Assembly (NCBI RefSeq): GCF_004104355.1
Contig: NZ_RJLM01000001.1
Coordinates: 1,282,711 to 1,346,710, forward strand
Direction of reading: 5' to 3'
Source: Photobacterium chitinilyticum
GTDB taxonomy: Bacteria > Pseudomonadota > Gammaproteobacteria > Enterobacterales > Vibrionaceae
DNA length: 64,000 nucleotides
The stretch's first letter is position 1. Each line of letters opens with the position of its first letter. Under the pieces are notes generated by a model. That model saw nothing but the letters and a program-made list of their open reading frames with translations, made no database searches and had not been told where the DNA came from. Shown here one piece after another: positions 27,350 through 35,070 of the stretch. A program made the position numbers and the translations under genes.

Positions 27350-27916
27350 ATGAATAAAAAATGGTTTATTGTGATCCTGCTGGCTATAGGTGGATTACTT
27401 GGTACAGGTGCCAGCCTTGTTACAGCGGAAATCGCCCATAGCACTGGTGATGCAGCGTTTTGCGGTTCCTGTCATTCGATGGAACCTATGGCGAATACCT
27501 TTAAGCTTGATGTACATGGAGGTAACAACAGCCATGGATTTGTGGCTCAGTGCGTCGATTGCCACCTTCCGCAAGATTCAGTTGTTAGTTACATGCTGGA
27601 TAAAACCAAACATGGAATTAACGACGTCTTTGTCGAAAACTTCACTAATACAGATGAAATTGACTGGATAGCTCGCAGGGAGGAACGAGAACGATTTGTT
27701 TTTGACAGCGGCTGTTTAAGCTGTCATCAGGAGCTATTGGATAGAAAAGACGCTGAAAACCCCAAATCGCTACAAACACATGCTCACTATAAAAACCAGT
27801 TAGCGTCAGGGGATCCTATCCAGTGTGTCTCTTGTCACGTTACCGTAGGTCATAACGGGATGTTAAGAAGTGAACTGAATAAGCGCCATCCAGAATACTC
27901 TTTTAAGTCCAAATAG
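27350..27916 (+). CDS. NapC/NrfH-type membrane tetraheme quinol dehydrogenase
   Basis: A 188-residue cytochrome with an N-terminal anchor helix (residues about 5-25) and four heme motifs: CGSCH, CVDCH, CLSCH and CVSCH. This is the CymA/NrfH/NapC plan for oxidising menaquinol and passing electrons to periplasmic carriers. AAGGAGA lies just upstream of the ATG, nine bases after the previous stop. As the third gene of the operon it completes a quinol to membrane cytochrome to soluble cytochrome to flavoprotein chain. Confidence 0.92.
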   Translation: MNKKWFIVILLAIGGLLGTGASLVTAEIAHSTGDAAFCGSCHSMEPMANTFKLDVHGGNNSHGFVAQCVDCHLPQDSVVSYMLDKTKHGINDVFVENFTNTDEIDWIARREERERFVFDSGCLSCHQELLDRKDAENPKSLQTHAHYKNQLASGDPIQCVSCHVTVGHNGMLRSELNKRHPEYSFKSK

Positions 27917-27924
27917 CCTGATAC

Positions 27925-27957
27925 AAGCCGCCATGCTTCTTTAATGGCGGCTTTTTA
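27925..27957. terminator. Terminator between the reductase operon and cysS-like gene
   Basis: A perfect 10-bp stem (AAGCCGCCAT / ATGGCGGCTT) with a nine-base loop is followed by TTT on the plus strand. It lies between convergent genes. Confidence 0.85.
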
Positions 27958-27967
27958 TAACGCTTCA

Positions 27968-29341
27968 TTAACGCGGCTTGATAGCACACGACTGATCCAC
28001 ACTATCGTTTACTTGATACCCCAAAGCTAGAATTTGCTCGCGAATTGCATCGGCTTCACTGTATCGACCTTGCTGCTTCATTCGTTTACGCTGCTCAGCA
28101 AGGTGCTGAACTTGAGTGGGAATTGTTACTTGCTCTTCCCTACCAAGGTCGAGGCCAAATATTTGATCGAAATAGAGCAGCGTTGCTTTTTTGTTGGCTG
28201 GTTCTATTTCACTATCGATAACCTTCCATGCTAAAGCTAACGCTTGCGGCATATTCAAATCACGGTTGATACGAGCAAGAAACTCAGCTTTGAGCTGATC
28301 GTCGACAGCACCACCAGCAGGCATAACTGTGATTCTCTCTCTTAATCGACGGAGTGCTTTCTGTGCACCAGCCAACCCTTCCCATGTAAAGCTGAGATGA
28401 CTACGATAGTGGCTGGTTAAGGTTAAATAGCGATAAGCCAGAGGCTCATAACCTTGGTCAATTAGACTTTCTAAACGCAGCGATACGCCAGACTTAGAGA
28501 GCTTCTCATTGTTAAGGTTCAAGAAGTAACCATGCATCCAAAAATTTGCCTGTACCTGTCCATTCTTGGCCTGGCATTGGGCTATTTCATTGGTATGGTG
28601 GACAGGAATATGATCTTCACCACCGATATGTATATCAAAGATTTCTCCTAAGTACTTCTCTGCCATCGCCGAACATTCAATATGCCACCCAGGGAAGCCA
28701 TCTCCCCATGGACTTGACCACTCCATTTGCCTTTTCTGTCGGCCACTGAATTTCCATAGAGCAAAGTCCGTTGGATGCCTTTTCTCTGCCATATCGACAC
28801 GAATCCCCGCTTCCAAACCGTGTTTGTCTAGTCGGGCAAGTTTCCCGTAATCAAATAGTTTTTCAGTATCAAAATAAAGACCATCGCTGGTTTGGTAGGT
28901 ATAGCCTTTTTCTTCAAGCGACTGAATAAAATAAATTTGCTCTTGGATATGGTCGGTTGCACGGCAAGTGATGGAAGGCTGGATAATGTTAAGCCGTTCT
29001 AGATCTGCGAAGAAGGCATCTTCAAAAAATGTGGCAATATCCCAGGCCGACAGGTGTTGTTTCCGTGCCCCTTTTTCCATCTTATCTTCACCGCTGTCAC
29101 CATCTGAAACCAAATGACCCACATCAGTTATATTCATTACATGATTAACCTGATACCCGTTAATTTGTAGCACACGCTTTAAAATATCTACGAATAAGTA
29201 GGTACGTAAATTACCGATATGTGCATAGTCATAAACTGTTGGGCCACATGCATAAAGCCCAACCTTCTTTGGGTCAATCGTATGGAACGGACTCAATGTC
29301 CTATTCAGCGTATTGAAGAGCTGGAGTGTCGGCTGTTTCAT
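27968..29341 (-). CDS. Cysteinyl-tRNA synthetase, divergent second type
   Basis: A class I synthetase of 457 residues that charges tRNA-Cys. Zinc ligands are visible as C32 (YACGPTVYD), Cys in WHIECSAM and His/Glu in HHTNEIAQ. The HIGH motif is HIGN at 41-44 and the KMSKS motif is KLSKS. Gammaproteobacterial housekeeping CysS normally has CGVTIYDLCHIGHGRT; this one has [16 protein letters not shown], as in more distant bacteria. So it is probably a transferred paralogue and the housekeeping copy should lie elsewhere. A terminator in its leader suggests attenuation. Confidence 0.88.
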   Translation of the reverse strand: MKQPTLQLFNTLNRTLSPFHTIDPKKVGLYACGPTVYDYAHIGNLRTYLFVDILKRVLQINGYQVNHVMNITDVGHLVSDGDSGEDKMEKGARKQHLSAWDIATFFEDAFFADLERLNIIQPSITCRATDHIQEQIYFIQSLEEKGYTYQTSDGLYFDTEKLFDYGKLARLDKHGLEAGIRVDMAEKRHPTDFALWKFSGRQKRQMEWSSPWGDGFPGWHIECSAMAEKYLGEIFDIHIGGEDHIPVHHTNEIAQCQAKNGQVQANFWMHGYFLNLNNEKLSKSGVSLRLESLIDQGYEPLAYRYLTLTSHYRSHLSFTWEGLAGAQKALRRLRERITVMPAGGAVDDQLKAEFLARINRDLNMPQALALAWKVIDSEIEPANKKATLLYFDQIFGLDLGREEQVTIPTQVQHLAEQRKRMKQQGRYSEADAIREQILALGYQVNDSVDQSCAIKPR

Positions 29342-29361
29342 AAATCATATCCTTATAAATA

Positions 29362-29394
29362 GAAAAAGGCCGTGGATGTAAACATCAACGGCCT
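29362..29394 (-). terminator. Terminator-like hairpin in the leader of the cysS-like gene
   Basis: On the minus strand a 12-position stem with one mismatch (AGGCCGTTGATG / CATCCACGGCCT, loop TTTA) runs directly into TTTTTC, then 20 bases to the synthetase ATG. A ribosome site (AAGGAT) follows the T run. The position before the gene suggests conditional termination of its own transcript. Confidence 0.7.
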
Positions 29395-29639
29395 AGGTAA
29401 TCGTGCGATAGCTTTGTGATTGATTTGCTATGTGATAGATACACGGAAGCGGCCGTAAATAAAATATTTACAGCAACAACATAGAAGGTAAGCGAACAGA
29501 GTTATCAGCATCATACTTTCTAAATTAAAATCGATGATTATAAAAAGCAACCTGAACAATGTGGGTGGCAGCTTGTACCACCAAGACTATATCTCACCGC
29601 AACAAATCTGATGCGGAGAGTTTTTTACACAGAAAGAAA

Positions 29640-29840
29640 TTATTTATAATCATCCTCATAATCGCTCAGATTAATTCCCAACTCTTCGGCCACCTCTACC
29701 CAATATGGCTCAGCTTCGCAAACACAGCAATCACACCATGGTGCGATCCCTTCATGCATACTCATGTGTTTACCTTGACTCAAAGAGCGATGAGTCTGTT
29801 GAGTCCTCGCTTTACTGGGACCAGTTGACTCTGCAGCCAT
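29640..29840 (-). CDS. Small cysteine-cluster protein, unknown
   Basis: A 66-residue protein with a very strong ribosome site (GAGGAGGGG) seven bases before ATG 29840. The N-terminal third is polar and basic. The centre holds four cysteines in WCDCCVC (near residue 36), followed by a conserved-looking acidic segment ending YEDDYK. The cluster could bind a metal. It precedes the CysRS gene by about 300 bases on the same strand, so it might also be read as a cysteine-sensing leader. I do not recognise a named family. Confidence 0.65.
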   Translation of the reverse strand: MAAESTGPSKARTQQTHRSLSQGKHMSMHEGIAPWCDCCVCEAEPYWVEVAEELGINLSDYEDDYK

Positions 29841-29934
29841 GAGATCCCCTCCTCATCTACTGGTTCATAATTCATTCTAATTTAAATATAGCCCCGTACT
29901 GTTTGGAACAGCTTATTTCAACAAGAATGATCTG

Positions 29935-29971
29935 ACAAAAAAAATCCGAAACAATCACTCGTTTCGGATTT
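29935..29971 (-). terminator. Terminator of the small membrane protein gene
   Basis: An 11-bp stem (AAATCCGAAAC / GTTTCGGATTT, eight-base loop). Read on the minus strand it ends in a run of Ts, 20 bases after the membrane-protein stop. Confidence 0.88.
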
Positions 29972-29991
29972 AATCAACCTCGCAAGTATGG

Positions 29992-30387
29992 TTATAGCTC
30001 TATCGCTTTGTTCTGGCTAAGCAGTTTCATCCCCTGGATATGCTTGAAGAACCATTTCACAATGGCCATCGCGGCGATAATAAGGCCGACAATCGGGATT
30101 GCACTAAGCGCCTTATCGAGAAAATCACTCCGCACCCAGTATTCCGCACCGGCTACCATGCCGCTTGTCGTTGCAGCCGTCACACCTAACACCACAAAAA
30201 AAGTAAAGAATAAAAAGAAGGTACGAATAATGGTGTAGTAGTGACTATATGTCAGTTCATCGGTGCCCTTATTCAGCTTATAAGCCGAATAAATTACGGC
30301 AACAATGCCTGAAATCATAAAGGTTAATGGCGTTAGAAAACTTGCAATATACGCAAAGCGCACACCACTTTTATTATCACTGGACAT
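29992..30387 (-). CDS. Multi-spanning membrane protein, DUF4870-like
   Basis: A 131-residue protein with about three to four membrane helices. These lie near residues 12-33, 53-78 and 90-115, the last a glycine- and isoleucine-rich helix (IVGLIIAAMAIVKWFF). The first-helix region followed by a short polar loop and an aromatic HYY-containing segment resembles small DUF4870-type membrane proteins, but this is not certain. Its role is unknown, and its own terminator suggests independent expression. Confidence 0.6.
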   Translation of the reverse strand: MSSDNKSGVRFAYIASFLTPLTFMISGIVAVIYSAYKLNKGTDELTYSHYYTIIRTFFLFFTFFVVLGVTAATTSGMVAGAEYWVRSDFLDKALSAIPIVGLIIAAMAIVKWFFKHIQGMKLLSQNKAIEL

Positions 30388-30530
30388 AAATGTAACCCGA
30401 TATCTCTGACGTTAATACAATAATTATCACACGAATTTTTCGTACAGCAAGCGAGCCCTCGTATTACGATGATCCGGATCAAGCCTTTCCGCTAGAGTCC
30501 GCAATAACGACCTAAACGAACAAAGGCCTG

Positions 30531-30580
30531 ACGATACCCTCGCCACTTCAAGGTTCAGAGTGAAGTTGCTTGGGTGCGAC
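30531..30580 (+). repeat. Dispersed palindromic repeat, copy 1
   Basis: ACGATACCCTCGCCACTTCA and, ten bases later, TGAAGTTGCTTGGGTGCG form an imperfect hairpin. The left arm closely matches 41511-41530 and the right arm matches 52042-52060. It lies at the 3' end of hutZ. Confidence 0.5.
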
Positions 30581-30582
30581 AA

Positions 30583-31140
30583 TTACAGCTCTTCAGTCGG
30601 TTTTATAGTTTCACTGCCATCTTTGAGTAGTTTGTGCCCTTCCTGCAAATGGATAAAATCGACCAAATCATCACCGCTGACCTGAAAAGCCTGACCAAAG
30701 CCCTTTACAAACAAACCGTGGGTCGGCTCAAGACAGAACAAGGTGAAATCTTCCAGCCCACTCAGACCACCGACAATCTCTCCAAAGCGTACTTTTAACT
30801 CTGTAACCGCGTTAAACCAACGCGCACTATCTCGTTCAACCACAGCAACATTTGCCTCAAATGTCAGACGCTTACGCGCGTAAATTTCCTTTGCTCCCCC
30901 TTCGTCCTCGATCATCATCAAAGAAACTTGCTGATTCTCAAGCAAATTGCGAGCATGTTTGGCAATTTGACTTATCAACACATAATAGCCGTCTTCCAAC
31001 AGAGCAAACGGCGCATAGCTCACATTAGGTTTACCCTCAGCATCCACAGTTGCTAATTGCAGGGTAAGGCAAGATTCACGAAATTCTTTAATTTCAGGAC
31101 CGAGACGTTTTTGAAGGCGCTCTTGCTTTACTTGATTCAT
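30583..31140 (-). CDS. hutZ: HutZ-like heme utilisation protein
   Basis: A 185-residue split-barrel (pyridoxamine-phosphate-oxidase fold) protein close to Vibrio cholerae HutZ, which binds and degrades heme to release iron. Shared segments include QLATVDAEGKPNVSYAPF and KGFGQAFQVSGDDLVDF, and the C-terminal HLQEGH carries the His expected to ligate heme. ATG 31140 has GGAGA upstream. In vibrios the gene usually sits in a hutWXZ operon; here it is alone. Confidence 0.88.
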   Translation of the reverse strand: MNQVKQERLQKRLGPEIKEFRESCLTLQLATVDAEGKPNVSYAPFALLEDGYYVLISQIAKHARNLLENQQVSLMMIEDEGGAKEIYARKRLTFEANVAVVERDSARWFNAVTELKVRFGEIVGGLSGLEDFTLFCLEPTHGLFVKGFGQAFQVSGDDLVDFIHLQEGHKLLKDGSETIKPTEEL

Positions 31141-31372
31141 GCTACGTTTCTCCAATATTTTCCTATCAAGTTATAATGACGACCTATAACCTTAACTTGG
31201 CAGCAAATATACTTATCGTCTAATTACTATCGATGACGGCTACATTCAGGCTTATGCCTCACCTGCAAGGTTTTCAAAAATTATATGATGATTAATATGC
31301 ACCTAATTGATATAAAATTGCATTGAGTTTGTTGATATCTATCAAGAATTTTAGGGTTGAGACACAGAAACG

Positions 31373-31420
31373 TTGCACTGTGCGCTACACTCAGTAGAAT
31401 GTGAGCGCAAGCGATTACAC
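31373..31420 (+). promoter_or_regulatory. purR promoter with overlapping PurR operator
   Basis: A sigma-70 promoter reads TTGCAC (31373-31378), 16 bases, TAGAAT (31395-31400). The operator GCGCAAGCGATTACAC (31405-31420) fits the PurR consensus ANGCAANCGNTTNCNT except at the two end positions. It overlaps the expected start site, so PurR would block its own transcription. Confidence 0.75.
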
Positions 31421-31421
31421 A

Positions 31422-31613
31422 ATGCAACGTCTAGTAGAAGACGAGAGAAAAAAGCCGCCCGTAAATGAAGCGGCTTTTTGGCGTTTTAGACGCGGTACCA
31501 AACAGAATAATAATCTGAATAGAGTCAGATTATTACTCTGTTTGGTACTTTTATTACAAGTGATTATGAAATGGTCGCCTCTGACCTCTGAACTTAAATT
31601 ATTAGAAGAATAA
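31422..31613 (+). CDS. Possible leader ORF in front of purR
   Basis: An ATG-started frame of 63 codons begins about 15 bases after the predicted transcript start and ends two bases before the purR ATG. It reads straight through a terminator hairpin and a long inverted repeat, so its odd composition partly reflects them. It has a hydrophobic run ([14 protein letters not shown]). There is no good ribosome site. It may be chance, or a leader whose translation affects the hairpins. Confidence 0.3.
   Translation: MQRLVEDERKKPPVNEAAFWRFRRGTKQNNNLNRVRLLLCLVLLLQVIMKWSPLTSELKLLEE
31449..31479 (+). terminator. Early terminator in the purR leader
   Basis: AAAAAGCCGC, an 11-base loop and GCGGCTTTTT form a strong hairpin with a T run, about 70 bases after the predicted start. 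A small upstream hairpin (CGTCT-AGTAGA-AGACG, 31427-31442) precedes it. Transcripts ending here would be RNAs of about 70 nucleotides. Confidence 0.75.
31495..31548 (+). repeat. Long inverted repeat in the purR leader
   Basis: Two arms of 24 bases (first half GTACCAAACAGA, second half TAATAATCTGA) pair with a single mismatch around a short loop. TTTTA follows. It is unusually long for a terminator and lies 67 bases before purR. Confidence 0.8.
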
Positions 31614-31615
31614 AT

Positions 31616-32623
31616 ATGGCAACGATTAAAGATGTTGCACGTATGGCTGGTGTATCAACCACAACAGTTTCCCACGTGATCAACAAAACACGCTTTGTTG
31701 CAGAAGCAACACAGAAAAAAGTATTAGCGGCCGTAGACGAATTGAATTATGCGCCAAGTGCTGTTGCACGAAGTCTAAAGTGCAACACTACCCGTACAAT
31801 CGGTATGCTAGTCACTAAATCTACCAACCCATTCTTTGCGGAAGTTGTGCATGGGGTGGAAGAGTATTGCTACGGCGAAGGTTACACACTGATCCTGTGT
31901 AATACCGAAGGTAATCTCGCCAAGCAATGCGATTACTTGCGCATGCTCGCTGAAAAGCGGGTTGATGGCCTACTGGTAATGTGCTCAGACTTAGACGAAA
32001 AGCTACTGGAACTGCTTGAGCGCAAAAAAGATCTACCGATGGTTATCATGGACTGGGGCCCGGAAAGCCCGCAAACCGATAAGATTCAGGATAATGCTGA
32101 ACTTGGCGGCTATGTTGCAACTAAATACTTTATAGAGCACGGTCACAAAAAAATCGGTTGTCTGTCTGGTCACCCTGACAAATCAACTTGCCGTGAGCGC
32201 CTGAAAGGCTTTTATAAAGCGATGGATGAAGCGCAGCTTAGTGTCAACGAAGAGTGGTTGCTCGACGGCGACTTTGAGTGTGAGTCCGCGGTTATCGCGG
32301 CCAATAAATTCATCGCTATGGAAGATCGCCCAACAGCCATCTTCTGTTTCAACGACATTATGGCGATGGCATTAATTAGCACTTTCGAGCAGGCTGGTTT
32401 ACGTGTTCCTGACGATATCTCACTTATCGGCTACGATAATATCGATTTGGCCCCCTATTTCTCTCCGCCTCTGACTACAATCCACCAGCCTAAGCGTCGC
32501 TTGGGCAAAACGGCAATTGAGATCCTAATGGAACGAGTCAAAGATAAAGAGCATGAACGCCGTATCTTTGAAATGGCACCAGAGCTTGTTGTTCGTAAAT
32601 CAGTGAAAGACTTGAACGCCTAA
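31616..32623 (+). CDS. purR: Purine repressor PurR
   Basis: A LacI-family repressor of 335 residues that binds PurR boxes with hypoxanthine or guanine and represses purine synthesis genes. The N-terminal helix-turn-helix ([20 protein letters not shown]) and hinge helix (SAVARSLK) match E. coli PurR (341 residues). The effector domain has the PurR-like [15 protein letters not shown] segment and ends KSVKDLNA. A PurR operator overlaps the promoter, which implies autoregulation. Confidence 0.94.
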   Translation: MATIKDVARMAGVSTTTVSHVINKTRFVAEATQKKVLAAVDELNYAPSAVARSLKCNTTRTIGMLVTKSTNPFFAEVVHGVEEYCYGEGYTLILCNTEGNLAKQCDYLRMLAEKRVDGLLVMCSDLDEKLLELLERKKDLPMVIMDWGPESPQTDKIQDNAELGGYVATKYFIEHGHKKIGCLSGHPDKSTCRERLKGFYKAMDEAQLSVNEEWLLDGDFECESAVIAANKFIAMEDRPTAIFCFNDIMAMALISTFEQAGLRVPDDISLIGYDNIDLAPYFSPPLTTIHQPKRRLGKTAIEILMERVKDKEHERRIFEMAPELVVRKSVKDLNA

Positions 32624-32640
32624 ACAGTCAAGTCGCCACG

Positions 32641-32669
32641 AAAAACCGATACTAGATATCGGTTTTTTT
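32641..32669 (+). terminator. Terminator after purR
   Basis: AAAACCGATA and TATCGGTTTT form a stem around CTAGA or less, followed by more Ts, 20 bases after the purR stop. Confidence 0.88.
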
Positions 32670-32792
32670 GTTGTAAATATTTTAAGGCATCTAGTCATCA
32701 GATAATCAAAAAAATCAACCTATTATTTGAAGTAAGATCACACTTTTAAAATTGGGAGCAAGTTCAAAAATACTATCTGAGATATGCTAAAT

Positions 32793-32905
32793 AAGTCACG
32801 AACAAGGCAAACCATCCGAAAGGATGGGACGCAAAGCTTCCGGCCTAAAAGTAGTTAGTTTAGCTATAACTAAGTCTCTTATGGTAGCGGGGTTGCCGAT
32901 GGATA
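32793..32905 (+). ncRNA. Cyclic di-GMP-I riboswitch (GEMM) upstream of tfoY
   Basis: The conserved core is plain to read: a CACGAACAAGGCAAACC strand, the GAAA tetraloop hairpin (CCATCC-GAAA-GGATGG), then GGACGCAAAGC, TCCGGCCTAAA, a variable hairpin and GGTAGCGGGGTTGCCGATGG. This matches the Vc2-type riboswitch of V. cholerae, which also lies upstream of tfoY. It should bind c-di-GMP and control expression of the gene starting at 33028. Confidence 0.97.
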
Positions 32906-33027
32906 TAGCAAGAAGTGATGTCATGAATCCTGACATTTTCCTGACATAGCTTTTTTGTGAAATTTGCTAATCTGAAATCCTCGCTCTGTTGTTAGGTGAC
33001 TCAAGATATTTTTCACCGAGAAGAAGC

Positions 33028-33624
33028 ATGGACAAACCAGTACTTAAAGAATCACTACGATTATTCAGTTGTTTCGAGAATGTGAAGTCTCGCTCAATGT
33101 TTGGCGGTTTTGGTATATTCGCGGGTGAAACAATGTTTGCACTAGTTGTAAACGATAAGTTGCATCTACGCGCAAATGCTGAAAATGAAGAAGAATTTAA
33201 ATTAGCTGGGCTTACACCTTATGTGTATAAAAAGCGCGGCTTTCCTGTAGTTACTAAGCATTACGCTATTCCGCAAGAATGGTGGAATGCCCCTGATAAA
33301 ATTCTTTGCCAAGCCAAGCGTTCCTTCACTGCCGCCAAGCAAGATAAAGAAACCAAGAGCAAATCAGGTCCAAATCGTATTAAGGATTTGCCGAACCTAC
33401 GCTTAGCCAATGAACGCATGCTGAAAAAAGCCGGCATTACCACAGTTGACGAACTCTTTGAAGCTGGCGCGCTGAATGCCTACAAGGCCTTGCAGCAAAC
33501 CCACCAAGAGTCAGTTAATATCGAGTTATTATGGGCTTTGGAAGGCGCTGTTAGTGGCCAGCATTGGTCGGTAATCACTCAACGACGTCGTTCTGAGTTA
33601 CTATCTGAACTACCGTCATCCTAA
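33028..33624 (+). CDS. tfoY: TfoX/Sxy-family regulator TfoY
   Basis: A 198-residue protein with a TfoX N-terminal domain (about residues 10-95, including [19 protein letters not shown]) and a TfoX C-terminal helix-hairpin-like domain ([20 protein letters not shown] near 112). The c-di-GMP-I riboswitch just upstream identifies it as TfoY rather than TfoX. In vibrios TfoY controls motility and type VI secretion, and is not required for competence. ATG 33028 has GAGAAG upstream; the longer frame from 32989 is not used. Confidence 0.92.
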   Translation: MDKPVLKESLRLFSCFENVKSRSMFGGFGIFAGETMFALVVNDKLHLRANAENEEEFKLAGLTPYVYKKRGFPVVTKHYAIPQEWWNAPDKILCQAKRSFTAAKQDKETKSKSGPNRIKDLPNLRLANERMLKKAGITTVDELFEAGALNAYKALQQTHQESVNIELLWALEGAVSGQHWSVITQRRRSELLSELPSS

Positions 33625-33643
33625 ATTAGTAATGCATATTAAG

Positions 33644-33669
33644 AGAGGTGCTTAGGCACCTCTTTTTTA
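33644..33669 (+). terminator. Terminator after tfoY
   Basis: AGAGGTGC-TTAG-GCACCTCT followed by TTTTT. Confidence 0.92.
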
Positions 33670-33906
33670 TTATTGCGCGATTTATTATTGCGCGAATATA
33701 CTCACCCAATTGAAATAAATATACGCGCATAGCTCTATGTGCATATATCTTTTTATTATCACTTTATTGCCCATCAGATGACAATTTATTGTCATAGAAC
33801 GTCAAATATTGATACTTCTCACAAAGCTGTTCACAAATCAATCAATATACTTTTCTTCAAAGTCGCCACAAGTAGAATTGAGCTGTCATTCAAGCAGGAG
33901 GTTGTC

Positions 33907-34299
33907 ATGCACTGTTCCAAGCCTTTTCCTGGACAAGCTGACCAGATGTTCAAAGACAAGTTTTGCAAGTGGCCAAAGCTCATGCGTGCTCTGGTGGTAA
34001 TCAGCCTGATCCCGCCCACTGTGGCCCTGTTTATGGTATACCGACAATTTGCACCGTTAGATGCCCTAGATGACACGCTTAGCCTTACGATTGGTTTCAA
34101 TATAATACTGCTGCTATGGGGTGTATTACTAAAAATTCGCTCAAGAAAATACTGGTACCGCAATTACCATATCGGTAAAACAATGGCGCTAGCAGTAATG
34201 CCACTACTTGCATCGGGTTATATCTTGCTACAGCAGCCAGAGGTGCCTGATATGGTCAAACAACAGAAAAACCGAGCTGTTTATATTTCACTCAACTAA
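33907..34299 (+). CDS. Small membrane protein, unknown
   Basis: A 130-residue protein with about three membrane helices: ALVVISLIPPTVALFMV, GFNIILLLWGVLL and TMALAVMPLLASGYILL. A short cytoplasmic N-terminus (HCSKPFPGQ) and a basic loop (KIRSRKYWYRNYH) are also visible. ATG 33907 has a perfect AGGAGG site, so the longer frame from 33739 is rejected. No family is recognised. The gene is isolated between tfoY and the ynj operon. Confidence 0.65.
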   Translation: MHCSKPFPGQADQMFKDKFCKWPKLMRALVVISLIPPTVALFMVYRQFAPLDALDDTLSLTIGFNIILLLWGVLLKIRSRKYWYRNYHIGKTMALAVMPLLASGYILLQQPEVPDMVKQQKNRAVYISLN

Positions 34300-34460
34300 T
34301 CGAAACTAAAGATTTTTTTTGCTTTTCTGAAATTTTATTGCCTTTTATTCGGTCTCTGTCTCATACCAATCTAGTATTTTATTCGAACATTGTATCTATT
34401 AGATTGATATACTCGCTGTAGCATAATATTACAGCAGACAGGCATCATTAAGGGGCTCAT

Positions 34461-35066
34461 GTGCGTATTCCAGCCAAGCAACACTATTCTTTTCTTATCC
34501 AGCCACTTCTTTGGCTACAAAAACGTCATTATGGCAACGTGCTGAACCCAGCACTACTTTGGGGCCGCCGCCCTACCCTTTTCTGGCTGGTTGCCGGTTT
34601 TTTTGGCTATCTGGATCGCAAATCGTCACCAGTTACGCCCACTGTACGTTCTTTAGTCTGTGTTCGTGTATCACAACTCAATGACTGCGAGTTTTGTGTT
34701 GATGCCAATGGTATGAAACTAGCCGAGCGTTGCGACTCGGTAGAGAAAATCAAAGCATTGGCCAACTGGCAATTCAGTGATCTTTTTGATCAGCAAGAGC
34801 AAGCAGTTCTTGCCTATGTCGAAGCTATCACCATCACTGGCCAGAAAGTAGATGAGGCCATGATTACGCAGTTAAAGCAGTGGTATAACGATGATGCTAT
34901 CGTTGAGCTAACGGCTTTAATTGCTTTCCAAAATCTGTCGGCAAAATTTAACACTGCACTGGATGTGCCGAAACAAGATTTTTGTTCACTGCCTATTCAA
35001 CCTCACGAAATACCAAAGCCCCAACAGAAATCATTTACCTCCCCATCGGACGATAATGAAAGGTAA
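34461..35066 (+). CDS. ynjA: Carboxymuconolactone decarboxylase/AhpD-like protein YnjA
   Basis: A 201-residue helical protein of the AhpD-like superfamily with a CxxC pair (C76 and C79 in NDCEFCVDA), the usual site of peroxidase or thiol-exchange activity. Synteny with E. coli ynjA-ynjBCD-ynjF supports the name. The start is GTG 34461, with AAGGGG six bases upstream; the ATG at 34459 is in another frame. The stop lies four bases before the fusion gene, so both are probably cotranslated. Its redox partner could be that next protein. Confidence 0.8.
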   Translation: MRIPAKQHYSFLIQPLLWLQKRHYGNVLNPALLWGRRPTLFWLVAGFFGYLDRKSSPVTPTVRSLVCVRVSQLNDCEFCVDANGMKLAERCDSVEKIKALANWQFSDLFDQQEQAVLAYVEAITITGQKVDEAMITQLKQWYNDDAIVELTALIAFQNLSAKFNTALDVPKQDFCSLPIQPHEIPKPQQKSFTSPSDDNER

Positions 35067-35070
35067 AATC

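Noticed and set aside
29545-29580. T-box-like GGTGGTAC sequence upstream of the CysRS
   Set aside because: It lacks the full T-box core (AGGGTGGNACCGCG) and is about 160 bases from the terminator; T-boxes are also not expected in this group.
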